Below are positions 42,792 to 53,452 of a stretch of 64,000 bases of DNA, in pieces. Made by a program: the position numbers and the translations under genes. Origin of the DNA: an uncultured Paenibacillaceae bacterium. GTDB taxonomy: Bacteria > Bacillota > Bacilli > Paenibacillales > K13. The stretch lies in the NCBI GenBank assembly GCA_913056365.1, contig CAJXLT010000009.1, positions 1 to 64,000 on the forward strand, read 5' to 3'. Under the pieces are notes generated by a model, which saw only the letters and a list, made by a program, of their open reading frames with translations, was not told the origin of the DNA and did not search any database. Positions within the stretch are counted from its first letter, which is position 1. Each line of letters starts with the position of its first letter.

Positions 42792-43012
42792 GCCTCCTCC
42801 TCCTTATTCGCATTCGTGAATTCGAATCCCTCTTGCCCCTCCTCGTTCGTAACTTGTTCTGCCTTATGCTCAACTGTAGGGACCGCAGAACCTCGCTTCG
42901 GCATCGCCGTGAACGAAGAACGGTTATGACACAGGACGGCTTTGCCAATATTCAACGAACCGATCGTACTGATCGAATTGATCTTTATATTGTGAATGTG
43001 AATGTGTATCAT
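42788..43012 (-). CDS. Small GerP-like protein (GerPB/GerPD type)
   Basis: 74 residues beginning MIHIHIHNIKINSISTIGSL followed by NIGKAV, the beta-rich start shared by GerPB and GerPD. The C-terminal half is charged and shows no match. GTAAGGAG precedes the ATG. It lies between a GerP-like gene and a GerPC-like gene, the order seen in gerP operons. Confidence 0.65.
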   Translation of the reverse strand: MIHIHIHNIKINSISTIGSLNIGKAVLCHNRSSFTAMPKRGSAVPTVEHKAEQVTNEEGQEGFEFTNANKEEEA

Positions 43013-43033
43013 CTCGACCGCTCCTTACACCGA

Positions 43034-43255
43034 TTAAACTTGCGCCTGATTCTGATCCTGTACATCAGGATCGTTGGACACGTTCAGATTATTGGATTGC
43101 GACGGACTGCTCACATCATCACCGATTTCAAAATCATTGATATTCGCCTTCACATTCGCTTGGTGCCCCTTATTAATGACATTCCCGAAGTTGATCGAGC
43201 CGGCTGTCGAAACACCATTTACTTTCAAATTATAAATGTTGTTAATGTGCGCCAT
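43034..43255 (-). CDS. Small GerP-like protein, first gene of the second cluster
   Basis: 73 residues beginning MAHINNIYNLKVNGVSTAGS followed by INFGNVIN. It resembles GerPA/PF and GerPB starts (NIYQNITIHHMRVDGVSNSS). The tail is rich in Asn, Asp and Gln. ATG 43255 fits the family start; an ATG at 43267 is also in frame, directly after AAAAGGA. A sigma-K-like -10 lies 34 bases upstream. Confidence 0.65.
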   Translation of the reverse strand: MAHINNIYNLKVNGVSTAGSINFGNVINKGHQANVKANINDFEIGDDVSSPSQSNNLNVSNDPDVQDQNQAQV

Positions 43256-43288
43256 ACAGGCCGTCATTCCTTTTGTCGCGTTTAGTGC

Positions 43289-43297
43289 TAGTTTATG
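43289..43297 (-). promoter_or_regulatory. Sigma-K-like -10 element of the second gerP-like cluster
   Basis: On the minus strand CATAAACTA matches CATA-NNN-TA exactly, with AC about 17 bases upstream. Confidence 0.45.
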
Positions 43298-43370
43298 GTC
43301 ACGGGGCTTGTTGGGTGAATGTCTATTTCGCCGCCGTCCTGCTCGCTAGTGATCTCTGACCGTTCATATA

Positions 43371-43432
43371 AAAAAAAGCCCTGGAAGCAAACACCGCTGC
43401 GCCAGCAGCAAGCGTTCCTCCAGAGCTATGGC
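43371..43432 (-). terminator. Terminator of the ycnJ-ycnI operon
   Basis: On the minus strand AGCTCTGGAG pairs with CTTCCAGGGCT across a loop that holds a smaller hairpin, followed by TTTTTTT. Confidence 0.65.
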
Positions 43433-43497
43433 TATTGTTGGTTCAAGATGTGCGCTAAGTTCTATAACCGCCAGTATAGATTTGCAAGCTGTTAGGA

Positions 43498-44130
43498 TTA
43501 TGCTCGCTTCTGCGCGCGCTGAACGGCAATGAGCGAGAGCACGAGCGCAGCTATCGCAACGAATAACGTTACCCATTGCAGCCAGCTTGCGTCCGAATTA
43601 GACGATGCTTCAAGCTCCTCCCCATCCGCTTCACTTGCAGCCGCATGAACCGCTGTCACAGAAGCGGGACGATCTGCGTCCTCTGACCCCGTCCATTCTA
43701 CGACCGTCCCGTCCGCATAAGTTTGGATTGCGTTCCAGACGAGTTCACTGGCTTCATTGCCTACCTTGCCCTGCATGTGGAATTCGCCAAATTCCGTTGC
43801 CGACAAGCCTTCTCCTTCTGCTTGCCATGTCACAGCTGTAATCTTCTCGTTCTCATCCCGCTCCAACTCGTAGGTCCAGCCGTACTTCGGCTCGAAGCGA
43901 GAGATATCTACATCTGCCGGAATTTCAACACGCACTTGCACCGTCGCCGCATCGGTCTCTGTCGGAACACGTACGGTAAATTTCTCATAAGCCCCTTGTT
44001 GCGCTTCCTTCGGATAAACAACAACGTGCGCATGTGCCAACCCAGCCGTCAAGCTGAATAACAGCACAGCTATGAGCAATGTTCGTCCCCAACCTGCTTC
44101 CCACATCGTCTTCTTCCCCCATATATTCAT
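43498..44130 (-). CDS. ycnI: YcnI-like copper-binding protein (DUF1775)
   Basis: About 210 residues. The signal peptide ends LAHA, leaving mature HVVVYPKEAQQGAYEKFTVR. The N-terminal histidine and a conserved Trp (near FEPKYGWTYEL) bind copper in YcnI. The DUF1775 beta domain runs to about 150, then a polar linker and a C-terminal helix (WVTLFVAIAALVLSLIAV) anchor it outside the membrane. ATG 44130 has GGAAGGGAG 8 bases upstream; the ORF continues to 44235 without support. It follows the CopCD gene, as in B. subtilis ycnJ-ycnI. Confidence 0.88.
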   Translation of the reverse strand: MNIWGKKTMWEAGWGRTLLIAVLLFSLTAGLAHAHVVVYPKEAQQGAYEKFTVRVPTETDAATVQVRVEIPADVDISRFEPKYGWTYELERDENEKITAVTWQAEGEGLSATEFGEFHMQGKVGNEASELVWNAIQTYADGTVVEWTGSEDADRPASVTAVHAAASEADGEELEASSNSDASWLQWVTLFVAIAALVLSLIAVQRAQKRA

Positions 44131-44176
44131 AGTATTGACTCCCTTCCATAATTCGTATCTGACAGTTAAACCATCG

Positions 44177-45868
44177 TTAAGGATTGGCAAATATGCGGAA
44201 CGTCCTGTGATACGCACTGCTATCCCGGTCTTCATACATAAGCAGCAAGACAGCCTCCCAGCGACCGCTCATCGGAATAAGCGCGCGTTCAGCTGTATAC
44301 GTAACCGTAGGCACGGAGCCTTCCGTCACTGCCCCTTCCTCCGTGTCGGTTGTCTGCTCGACGAGCTGAATGTCCAGCGGTTCCAGCTCCTCCTGATCCA
44401 GATACACAAGCTGCAGCTGAACGTGTTCAGGCAACAGCGCGTCATCATTCGCCCATACGGTGACGACAGCGTCATTCTCGCCAAGCTTCAGCGGTTCCAT
44501 CTTCAGCTGCATATGCACGCCGTCATCCATCACGTGCCAATGCATCGCTTCACTAACAGGCGCTGGTGTGTGATAGCTCATAGCTGCAGCTGTGCCAACG
44601 AGTACACACATGAGCAGCACATCAACCGCGAAAGCAGCCACAGCCGTTCGCCGCATGCGCTTTCGCATCAGCAGCCACAGTATCGATGCAGTTGCAATCA
44701 CCGCAGCAGTCAGCAAGCCTTTGGCCAGCGCCATTCTTCCCCATGGTGTATAAGGAAGCTCCTCCCATCGACCGCCCCAGATGAGCGCACTCTGCACAAG
44801 ACCGCTTATGGAGAGCAGGACGATGCTCCAAAATGCTGTACGGGTGAATTGCACGGCACGCTCCTGCCACAACGACCGCTCCCGCAGCCAGCTCCAGATC
44901 AGTCCGGCTATGCCAGCGGTCCATAATGCAGCTGCTCCTAGATGGACGAAGTCAGCAATCACGCCTAAGCCAGCCGCACCTCGAACAGCATGACCTTGCA
45001 GGCTCTCAACAGCAAGCAGAACACATGCCCACAACAGGGAGACTGTGCCGCTGCCGGCAGACAGCCATATTCCCGCCAGCAGCAAGAGCATCTGCAATGT
45101 CCATAACCAGCCTGCTGCGGAGAAGGCGAAGCTTGCTATGCCTCCAGCTCCTTGGGATACGAGCCAGCTGCCGTACTGCATGCCGAACATAATGACGGTC
45201 AATAGAAGCACTGCTGCGCTGAGATAGCCTGCTCGGATTGGAGATGCTACGCCGCGGCTCCTCCACCACACACTGCCGGTCAACAGCAGCAAGCCGCCCA
45301 AATACGCACCGCGCACAACGTCCTCAACTAACGATGCATTGCTGTCATGCATATGTGCTGCATGCCCGCCTGCTGCTTCTTCCATATTTGTGCTGCCATC
45401 GGACACTACAGACGTACCAACCGCGAACACATAAGTGCCGCCGATCGGATGACCGTCTAGAGAAATGACTCGGTAATGAACGGTGTATAGACCGTCTCCC
45501 TCTGTGGTCAATGCGGCGCTGAGTTGAACCCGCTTGCCGTCCAGCTCCGCATCCATCGCTACATTCCTGCCTTGCTCATCCAATACGGCAAGCTCGAACA
45601 AGCTGTTGTCTACCCGCTCATTGAAGGTTAACGATACTTGCTCCGGCATGTGCGACAGACGCTCGCCTTGCTCCGGATTGGAGGCTGTCACATATGCGTG
45701 ACCGTTCACGGACACGGCTGCCGTTCCATATAGGAAGCAGAGCAGCCAGCCAAGCAGGAACAAGCTCATAACGACTGGCTTCCGCATTCGTCTCGGCTCG
45801 CTTCTGGCTCTTGCTTCTGTCAAGTCATGGTAGCGAATACGTTGCATACGCATGACTGGCTCGATCAC
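44177..45868 (-). CDS. ycnJ: YcnJ-like CopC-CopD copper transport protein
   Basis: About 563 residues. A signal or anchor helix is followed by a CopC domain starting VNGHAYVTASNPEQGERLSH, with NGHA giving the N-terminal copper histidine and LDGHPIGGTYVFAVG further on. A CopD membrane domain of about eight helices follows, then a YtkA-like beta domain at the C-terminus. Implicated in copper uptake in Bacillus. The start is uncertain. GTG 45868 stands 9 bases after GGGGAG. The reading to 45988 begins with TTG and lacks a ribosome site. YcnI follows 46 bases later. No YcnK or CsoR gene is nearby. Confidence 0.85.
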   Translation of the reverse strand: MIEPVMRMQRIRYHDLTEARARSEPRRMRKPVVMSLFLLGWLLCFLYGTAAVSVNGHAYVTASNPEQGERLSHMPEQVSLTFNERVDNSLFELAVLDEQGRNVAMDAELDGKRVQLSAALTTEGDGLYTVHYRVISLDGHPIGGTYVFAVGTSVVSDGSTNMEEAAGGHAAHMHDSNASLVEDVVRGAYLGGLLLLTGSVWWRSRGVASPIRAGYLSAAVLLLTVIMFGMQYGSWLVSQGAGGIASFAFSAAGWLWTLQMLLLLAGIWLSAGSGTVSLLWACVLLAVESLQGHAVRGAAGLGVIADFVHLGAAALWTAGIAGLIWSWLRERSLWQERAVQFTRTAFWSIVLLSISGLVQSALIWGGRWEELPYTPWGRMALAKGLLTAAVIATASILWLLMRKRMRRTAVAAFAVDVLLMCVLVGTAAAMSYHTPAPVSEAMHWHVMDDGVHMQLKMEPLKLGENDAVVTVWANDDALLPEHVQLQLVYLDQEELEPLDIQLVEQTTDTEEGAVTEGSVPTVTYTAERALIPMSGRWEAVLLLMYEDRDSSAYHRTFRIFANP

Positions 45869-46140
45869 TCGATCCTTCTCCCCTCCTGTCAGTGCGCTCC
45901 TACCGGCTCCGTTCACCGTTCCACCCCCTTCCGCTTCCGAAGAAATACGCACATCGACGCTTTCTTCTTCACTATACATACGCTGCAAATGGCTGATAAT
46001 AGCTCGAACGAGTCATTTTCCACTTACCGAGTGAATAATTTGTGACCAACTACGACATCCCGACGCGAACGCAAGTATAATGCGCTTGTCACCGGGATGC
46101 TTGTGATGCTTACTATGATGTTGTGCAGTGAGTACTTCGC

Positions 46141-47115
46141 CTAACCTTGCATAGCCTTCTTAATAAAAGCCACATCTTCCGCTATCAGCGTCGTCTCAGA
46201 AGCCTTCGCATTCGACTCCACTTGGCGCTCGTTCTTGAAGCCTGGGATGACGCATGCATGCTTGGATTGCGCCAGCGCATATTGTGATGCGACGCCGACA
46301 AGCGACTGGGTGTCATGACCGAAGCGGTCCTTAACCGGTTTCAGCTTCTCGCGAATGTCCAGTAAATTCTCACGCGTGAAGCGGCCGTTCGTCGCGCGAA
46401 TGTCGCCATCGCCGAATTGCGGCGGATTGTCCGGATCGAATTTATCCAGCATCAAGCCTTGCTGATACGGCTGGAACAGCACCATCCCTACCTTGCGCTC
46501 ATCCGCCCAGCGGAACAGGTTCGTATCCGCTTGATCGTATTCACTGCCTAATGCGCTGTAGCTAAACTGTAACACTTCAGGCTGTGTCACCGGTACGACC
46601 CGCATGAAATCAGCATAGTTGTATGCAGATTGGCCGATATGTAGAATCTTCCCCTCTCGTTTGAATTGACGCAGCAGTTCAGCGGCTTCCTCCAAGTAAC
46701 AATCATTCGGTCCGAAGTCCGCATTATGGAAATAGTACAGATCAACATAATCCGTACCTAAGTTGGAAAGAGTTTGTTCCAATTGATGGCGGATTTGCAG
46801 CGGATGCATCGCATGTGGAGCCGTTCCTTTGAACCAGCCGACCTTGGAAGCGACAATCAACCGATCGCGCGGCACTTCCTGCAGCAACTTACCGATCAGC
46901 CTTTCCGAATGGCCGTCCCCATACACATCTGCCGTATCCAAGTGATTAATGCCCAATTCAATCGCTTTGCGCAGTCCAGTCATTGATTCGTCGTCATTGT
47001 TCCCAGACCAGCCGACCGGTTCACCATCCCGCCAAGAAGGACCTCCGATCGCCCAGCATCCCAAACTGATCTCACTCACCTTGAGCCCGGTTTTCCCCAA
47101 TTCACGATAACGCAT
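46141..47115 (-). CDS. Aldo/keto reductase
   Basis: 324 residues, TIM-barrel AKR. MRYRELGKTGLKVSEISLG is the family start, and NHLDTADVYGDGHSERLIGK contains the catalytic Asp and Tyr. VASKVGW gives the Lys and DLYYFHNAD the His-containing strand. The C-terminal IPGFKNERQVESN binds NADPH. ATG 47115 has GAGGGAG 7 bases upstream. Substrate unknown. Confidence 0.9.
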   Translation of the reverse strand: MRYRELGKTGLKVSEISLGCWAIGGPSWRDGEPVGWSGNNDDESMTGLRKAIELGINHLDTADVYGDGHSERLIGKLLQEVPRDRLIVASKVGWFKGTAPHAMHPLQIRHQLEQTLSNLGTDYVDLYYFHNADFGPNDCYLEEAAELLRQFKREGKILHIGQSAYNYADFMRVVPVTQPEVLQFSYSALGSEYDQADTNLFRWADERKVGMVLFQPYQQGLMLDKFDPDNPPQFGDGDIRATNGRFTRENLLDIREKLKPVKDRFGHDTQSLVGVASQYALAQSKHACVIPGFKNERQVESNAKASETTLIAEDVAFIKKAMQG

Positions 47116-47261
47116 GCTGCCACTCCCTCTCTTTGTCATCCGCTCCACATTATATCACATGCGATGGAATCACCGCGAGATGGGAAGTGTACGCAGAGTG
47201 GTTACTATTGACCGAACATCGAAATTGTCGCAGGTTTGCCCACACATGTGATACTCCTTCC

Positions 47262-47462
47262 ACTCATTAAGGGTAGCAACTACAATAATTTCGAGTAAAA
47301 TGACGCCGAAATCGTATATTAGTTACCCAACTACCATTAATCGGAACGCTGACTTCCACTATTATAGGTAGTTGGGTAATAAATCAGCCTTTTTGCGCTG
47401 ATTGTCGTAAAATTTATTACTTTCCTTCCCTTAATGAAAGAAAGTGGGTAATAAAGTTACCT
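47262..47462. repeat. Inverted-repeat element in the gap before thiC
   Basis: TTACCCAACTACC (47323-47335) is perfectly repeated inverted at 47367-47379 around 31 bases. GGGTAATAAA occurs twice (near 47376 and 47448), and GGGTAG and TTACC bracket the block. No gene is seen from 47116 to the riboswitch. Imperfect copies of TCGGGTATGC-CAA-TGTTC lie near 47505-47550. Confidence 0.55.
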
Positions 47463-47610
47463 TGACACATCCTTCGTACCACTAATACGGCGATCGAGGT
47501 TCGTACCCGGGTATACCCAAGTGTTCGTGCTCGGGTATGCGCAAATGTTCCCAACGAGCTTCCCACATCGAACGTGCGCGATCGTACGCAGGTGAAATAT
47601 TCCGAGGTTC

Positions 47611-47639
47611 TTGCATTCTGCCGCTATGTATATTATGGT
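47611..47639 (+). promoter_or_regulatory. Likely sigma-A promoter for thiC
   Basis: TTGCAT (47611-47616), a 17-base spacer and TATGGT (47634-47639), about 45 bases before the TPP riboswitch. Confidence 0.5.
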
Positions 47640-47684
47640 AATAGAGTAACTTGAACATTGAACTTCATACTTCGCATTGGTCGC

Positions 47685-47778
47685 TAGGGGTGCCCATAGA
47701 TACTTGGGCTGAGAGAAAGCTGTGAAAGCTTTTAACCCTTGAACCTGATCTGGATCATACCAGCGTAGGAAAGTAACC
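47685..47778 (+). promoter_or_regulatory. TPP riboswitch (THI element)
   Basis: Shows the conserved parts in order: GGGGTGCCC, GGCTGAGA, CCCTTGAACCTGATCTGGAT and CATACCAGCGTAGGAAAGT. It should bind thiamine pyrophosphate and turn off thiC through the terminator downstream. Confidence 0.95.
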
Positions 47779-47858
47779 GGACCGTACAGCATTCGATGCC
47801 GCATGCAGCATGCGCCTTGGCACGACCATGGCGCAACGCAATCTGCCAAGCGGCTTCC

Positions 47859-47889
47859 AGCCGGTTTCCTTCATGGGAACCGGCTTTTT
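47859..47889 (+). terminator. Terminator controlled by the TPP riboswitch
   Basis: AGCCGGTTTCC pairs with GGGAACCGGCT (one G-T pair) around TTCAT, followed by TTTTT, 115 bases before thiC. Confidence 0.85.
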
Positions 47890-48004
47890 GTCATACACAA
47901 CCGAGTCATCCCATTCTCGGACCGGGTACGTTCGCCACGGTAAGCGGAAGATCAGATTCAGCATGCGAGTCGATGCACCATTCCAAGAGGAGGACTGATT
48001 CTAG

Positions 48005-49810
<1,806 letters not shown>

Positions 49811-49854
49811 ACGACTATAGCGAGAACGGACGCTGAAGTTTACATGCAAGAGCA

Positions 49855-49882
49855 GAAGGGGCTGGATTGAACCAGCCCCTTC
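49855..49882. terminator. Hairpin between convergent thiC and the MFS nitrate transporter gene
   Basis: 11-bp stem GAAGGGGCTGG / CCAGCCCCTTC with a six-base loop; no T run. Confidence 0.6.
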
Positions 49883-49897
49883 CTGCATTGCGATATA

Positions 49898-51418
49898 TTA
49901 CGACTTCACTGTCGTCATTTGCGGCTTCAGCTCCTGTCCGGAGCCTTGCGATCCGATCATCTCCTGATCTACAGAGGAAAGCTCATATTCATCGGCGAAC
50001 GCATTGTTCGGCTCCTCTAGCATCGTCCAACAACAGATCAAGCTGATGAGAGCGCCACCTGCGAGAATGAAGAAGAACAATTGAGGACTGACGAATGTCA
50101 ATACGGTCAAATAGGTGACGGAGCCGACATTCCCATAAGCACCCGCCATGCCCGCTACTTGGCCCGTAATCCGCTTCTTGACCATCGGAATAATCGCGAA
50201 GGTCGATCCTTCCGCTCCTTGCACGAAAACCGAAGTCAGAATCGTAATTGCAACTGCAAGAATGAGCGGCCATCCGCTCTGAATGAGCCCCATGCAGAGA
50301 AAGCCTATCGTAATGCCAGCCATATAGAACAGCATGACCCGCTTTCGATTGTTCAGCTTATCGGACAAATACCCGCCGAGCGGACGTGCGAACAGATTCA
50401 CGAAGGCGAAGGAGGAGGCAATCAAGCCCGCAGCAGTCGGACTCAAGGCGAATGTCGTCTGGAAGAACATCGGGAGCATGGACACAACAGCCAGCTCAGC
50501 ACCGAAATTGGCAAAGTACGTCGTGTTGAGCGCGGCCACATTTTTGAAATTGTAACGATCGTCCTTCGGTACACCTTTTCTCAATATAGGAACATTCACC
50601 TGCACAATCTTCACTACTTGATAGACGAAGACGAGCGCGAGCACGACAAAGATGACGTTCACGAACGAGCCGGAAACCATCTGCGTATTCCCGAGCTTCC
50701 AGGCTAGCAAGCCAAGCACACCGACTAGCGGGAAGGTCCACAATATAAGCTGCACCAGATCGCCCCAGCTGCTCACTTCCATCGCCGATGACCGTTTCGG
50801 ACGAATATACGTCTTGCCTTCCGGTGTATCCTTGACCAGCATGAAGTACAGAAGCCCATACAAGAGACAGATCACACCAGTAAGTGCAATCGCGTACCGC
50901 CAGCCATTCTCCCCGCCAATGAGTGACAAGGCAATCCAAGGCAATGTCATCGCAGCAAAAGCAGAACCGAAATTCCCCCATCCCGCATAGAAACCTTCTG
51001 CAAATCCGATCGACTTCGGCGGGAACCACTCCGACACCATCCGAATACCGATGACGAATCCAGCGCCAATACAACTCAACAGCAGCCGAGATACAGCAAG
51101 CTGTGCCCAACTCGTACCGAAGGCAAAAATAAACGTCGGTATCGACATGACAACGAGCAAAATACTAAAGACGATTCTCGGTCCGAATCGATCCAGCAAA
51201 CTGCCGATAATAACCCGCGCAGGAACCGTGAGCGCAACGTTCATAATGGCGAATACTGCCAGATGCTCTTGGGTCAGAAACCCCGTCTCACTTATCATCG
51301 TCGTAGCAAGTGGTGCCATATTAAACCATGTAACGAACGTAATGAAAAAAGCAATCATCGTCAAATGCAGCATCTTCATTTCCTCATTGCGAAAGCGGAA
51401 CAAATCAGCGACCTTCAT
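49898..51418 (-). CDS. narK: NarK/NasA-type MFS nitrate/nitrite transporter
   Basis: 506 residues with about 12 helices. TMIAFFITFVTWFNMAPLAT is the usual NarK/NasA start. FYAGWGNFGSAFAAMTLP and AGMAGAYGNVGSVTYLTVLT are the two nitrate signature motifs (rich in G, A and N). GGAGGGG precedes the ATG. A hydrophilic tail follows the last helix. No nitrate or nitrite reductase gene lies in the window, so uptake or export cannot be decided. Confidence 0.88.
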   Translation of the reverse strand: MKVADLFRFRNEEMKMLHLTMIAFFITFVTWFNMAPLATTMISETGFLTQEHLAVFAIMNVALTVPARVIIGSLLDRFGPRIVFSILLVVMSIPTFIFAFGTSWAQLAVSRLLLSCIGAGFVIGIRMVSEWFPPKSIGFAEGFYAGWGNFGSAFAAMTLPWIALSLIGGENGWRYAIALTGVICLLYGLLYFMLVKDTPEGKTYIRPKRSSAMEVSSWGDLVQLILWTFPLVGVLGLLAWKLGNTQMVSGSFVNVIFVVLALVFVYQVVKIVQVNVPILRKGVPKDDRYNFKNVAALNTTYFANFGAELAVVSMLPMFFQTTFALSPTAAGLIASSFAFVNLFARPLGGYLSDKLNNRKRVMLFYMAGITIGFLCMGLIQSGWPLILAVAITILTSVFVQGAEGSTFAIIPMVKKRITGQVAGMAGAYGNVGSVTYLTVLTFVSPQLFFFILAGGALISLICCWTMLEEPNNAFADEYELSSVDQEMIGSQGSGQELKPQMTTVKS

Positions 51419-51634
51419 GGTAACCCCTCCATTATACCTGTTGTAATGTAATATTTTCTAACACTTACCTTGCAAACTCACTGAACTCTTTACTCTTATC
51501 CTATCAATATATAAGCATACGCCCTTTCTCCTGTTTGGTTTGTGTAAGATTAAATATCATTACCTGTTCTTTTATATTACTCAAGATACAACTTTCTATC
51601 GACAATGACAACCAAAAAAGTTCGTATTAAAACA

Positions 51635-51681
51635 AAAAAATATAGTGATTGTTCATGTTTACACATGATTCAATCACTATA
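51635..51681 (-). terminator. Terminator of the WrbA-type gene
   Basis: On the minus strand TATAGTGATTG pairs with CAATCACTATA, followed by TTTTTTTG. The surrounding gap 51419-51742 is AT-rich and shows no gene. Confidence 0.75.
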
Positions 51682-51742
51682 TCCGAACGTTTTAATGTTT
51701 ATTTGATTTTAATATACGTTTTATAAGCGCTTACTTGGTTTT

Positions 51743-52360
51743 TTACCCCTCTGCCGAGCCTGCCGACACCCAACCAGCTACTTGTACAGTCCGCTTCGCT
51801 TGATGCTCGACAGCTGCCTGCACATCCTCTACCATCTTGCCATCTTGTCCAACCGTTACACTTGTGCCGTATGGATTGCCGCCTGCACCGAAGATGACCG
51901 GATCTGTGTAGCCCGGCGCTGCGATAATCATGCCATGGTGATACAGTGTCGTATACAGCGACAAAATCGTTTGCTCTTGACCGCCGTTCGAATTCGCCGC
52001 GGATGACATCGCACTCGCAACCTTGTTCGCCAGCTTGCCTTGCGCCCACAAGCCGCCGGTTGTATCCAAGAACTGCTTCAGTTGCGCAGCCATTATACCG
52101 AAGCGTGTCGGTACACTGAAGATGAATGCATCCGCCCATTCCAGATCCGCATGTGTTACTTCAGGCACATCTTGAACGGCTTCAATGTGTGCTTTCCAAG
52201 CTGGATTACTATTCGTCGCTTCCGCCGGCGCTGTCTCTGGCACCTTCAGCAGCTTCACCTCTGCACCAGCTGCCTTGCCTGCTTCTGCTGCCCACTGTGC
52301 CATCTGATAGTTCGTTCCAGTCGCGCTGTAATAAATCACTGCTAATTTAACATTTGTCAT
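51743..52360 (-). CDS. wrbA: WrbA-type NAD(P)H:quinone oxidoreductase
   Basis: 205 residues, flavodoxin-like. The FMN loop is VIYYSATGTNYQMAQWAAEA, and WADAFIFSVPTRFGIMAAQL followed by KQFLDTTGGLW is the WrbA hallmark. TTLYHHGMIIAAPGY binds the flavin ring. Two-electron quinone reduction protects against redox cycling. GGAGGG precedes the ATG. The next gene upstream is a ring-opening dioxygenase, so the two may detoxify quinones or catechols together. Confidence 0.92.
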   Translation of the reverse strand: MTNVKLAVIYYSATGTNYQMAQWAAEAGKAAGAEVKLLKVPETAPAEATNSNPAWKAHIEAVQDVPEVTHADLEWADAFIFSVPTRFGIMAAQLKQFLDTTGGLWAQGKLANKVASAMSSAANSNGGQEQTILSLYTTLYHHGMIIAAPGYTDPVIFGAGGNPYGTSVTVGQDGKMVEDVQAAVEHQAKRTVQVAGWVSAGSAEG

Positions 52361-52426
52361 TTGTTAACCCTCCTAGTTATGGTGACCTTCTAGTTTTCTT
52401 CCAAACCTACGCCAAATATGCAATTC

Positions 52427-53194
52427 TCAAAACTGTACAACCATATGACTCAACGTTCCATAGCCATAGCTTCTGTGCAGGACCTGTGGCTTACGCTCCT
52501 GATCACCGCTGCCCATTGCGATGAAATACGGCACGAAATGCTCGGCAGTCGGAACAGCTTGCTGCGCATGCGGGGCTTGTGACCGATAATCGAACAATGC
52601 ATCCACATCCCAGCTCTTCGTTCGTTCCAGCAGCCATTCATCGAAGGCTGCCGCCCAAGATTCGGGTTGCTCCGCATCCCAGTTAATCATGCGCAGATTA
52701 TGAACAGTTCCGCCACTGCCGACAATCCACACACCCTTTTCCTTCAATGGTGCAAGCGCTCGACCGATCACGTAATGTTCCTCTGGCTGAAGGTGTGGGT
52801 TGACTGACAGCTGAACGACGGGCACATCCGCATCAGGCAACACATGATGAAGCACAACCCATGCACCGTGATCCAGCCCTCGTTCCTCATCACGCCGACA
52901 ATCTATATCGCTCTGCTGTAGCAAGCGCTCGACTTCCGCAGCTACCGCCGTAGATCCCTGCGCCGGATATTTCATCGCGTATAGCTCAGGCTGAAATCCG
53001 CCGAAGTCATAAATCGTGTCATACGTACTGTCGCGCGATGAAATTGTCGTAACCGAGCTTTCCCAATGAGCGGTGAACAGCACGACCGCAGTTGGCTTAC
53101 CGTAACGCTCTGCCAATGTATGCAAATCGTTCGTATACGCGTTGTCCTCCAACGCCAATGACGGCGCACCATGCGCGATAAAAAAAGACGGCAT
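52427..53194 (-). CDS. DODA-type extradiol dioxygenase (YgiD-like, LigB superfamily)
   Basis: 255 residues. Metal-ligand histidines are visible in FFIAHGAPSLALE, FTAHWES and, near the end, PTAEHFVPYF; GLDHGAWVVLHHVLPDADVP is a conserved block. Family members open aromatic diol rings, with zinc or iron. ATG 53194 has AAGGAGG 9 bases upstream; the GTG at 53200 is less well placed. It lies 66 bases upstream of wrbA, in the same direction. Confidence 0.88.
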   Translation of the reverse strand: MPSFFIAHGAPSLALEDNAYTNDLHTLAERYGKPTAVVLFTAHWESSVTTISSRDSTYDTIYDFGGFQPELYAMKYPAQGSTAVAAEVERLLQQSDIDCRRDEERGLDHGAWVVLHHVLPDADVPVVQLSVNPHLQPEEHYVIGRALAPLKEKGVWIVGSGGTVHNLRMINWDAEQPESWAAAFDEWLLERTKSWDVDALFDYRSQAPHAQQAVPTAEHFVPYFIAMGSGDQERKPQVLHRSYGYGTLSHMVVQF

Positions 53195-53244
53195 CGTCAC
53201 TCACCTCCTTCATTTGGCCTCGTCCTGCAACGTTTTCAAATACA

Positions 53245-53285
53245 ATTACTTAACTTTTTATATTTAATTAACTTTCGTAAGTAAT
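53245..53285. promoter_or_regulatory. Inverted repeat upstream of the dioxygenase gene
   Basis: ATTACTTA and TAAGTAAT, 25 bases apart, within an AT-rich promoter region. Possible operator of a quinone-sensing repressor (MarR/DUF24 type); this is only suggestive. Confidence 0.25.
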
Positions 53286-53380
53286 TTTATCAAACATTCG
53301 CCCGCATGTAAAGTCTTAATATTGAACCATCTATAATAAACATGTCCGAAGTTCGTCCGCCGTATGCATACCACACCAAA

Positions 53381-53417
53381 CAAGGTCATCCCTGCACATC
53401 GCGCGGAATGACCTTGC
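53381..53417 (-). terminator. Terminator of the fructokinase gene
   Basis: CAAGGTCAT pairs with ATGACCTTG, with further GC pairs inside, 36 bases after the kinase stop. Confidence 0.5.
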
Positions 53418-53452
53418 TCATAGCACAATATCTTCGGTTACTTGCTCAGCGC

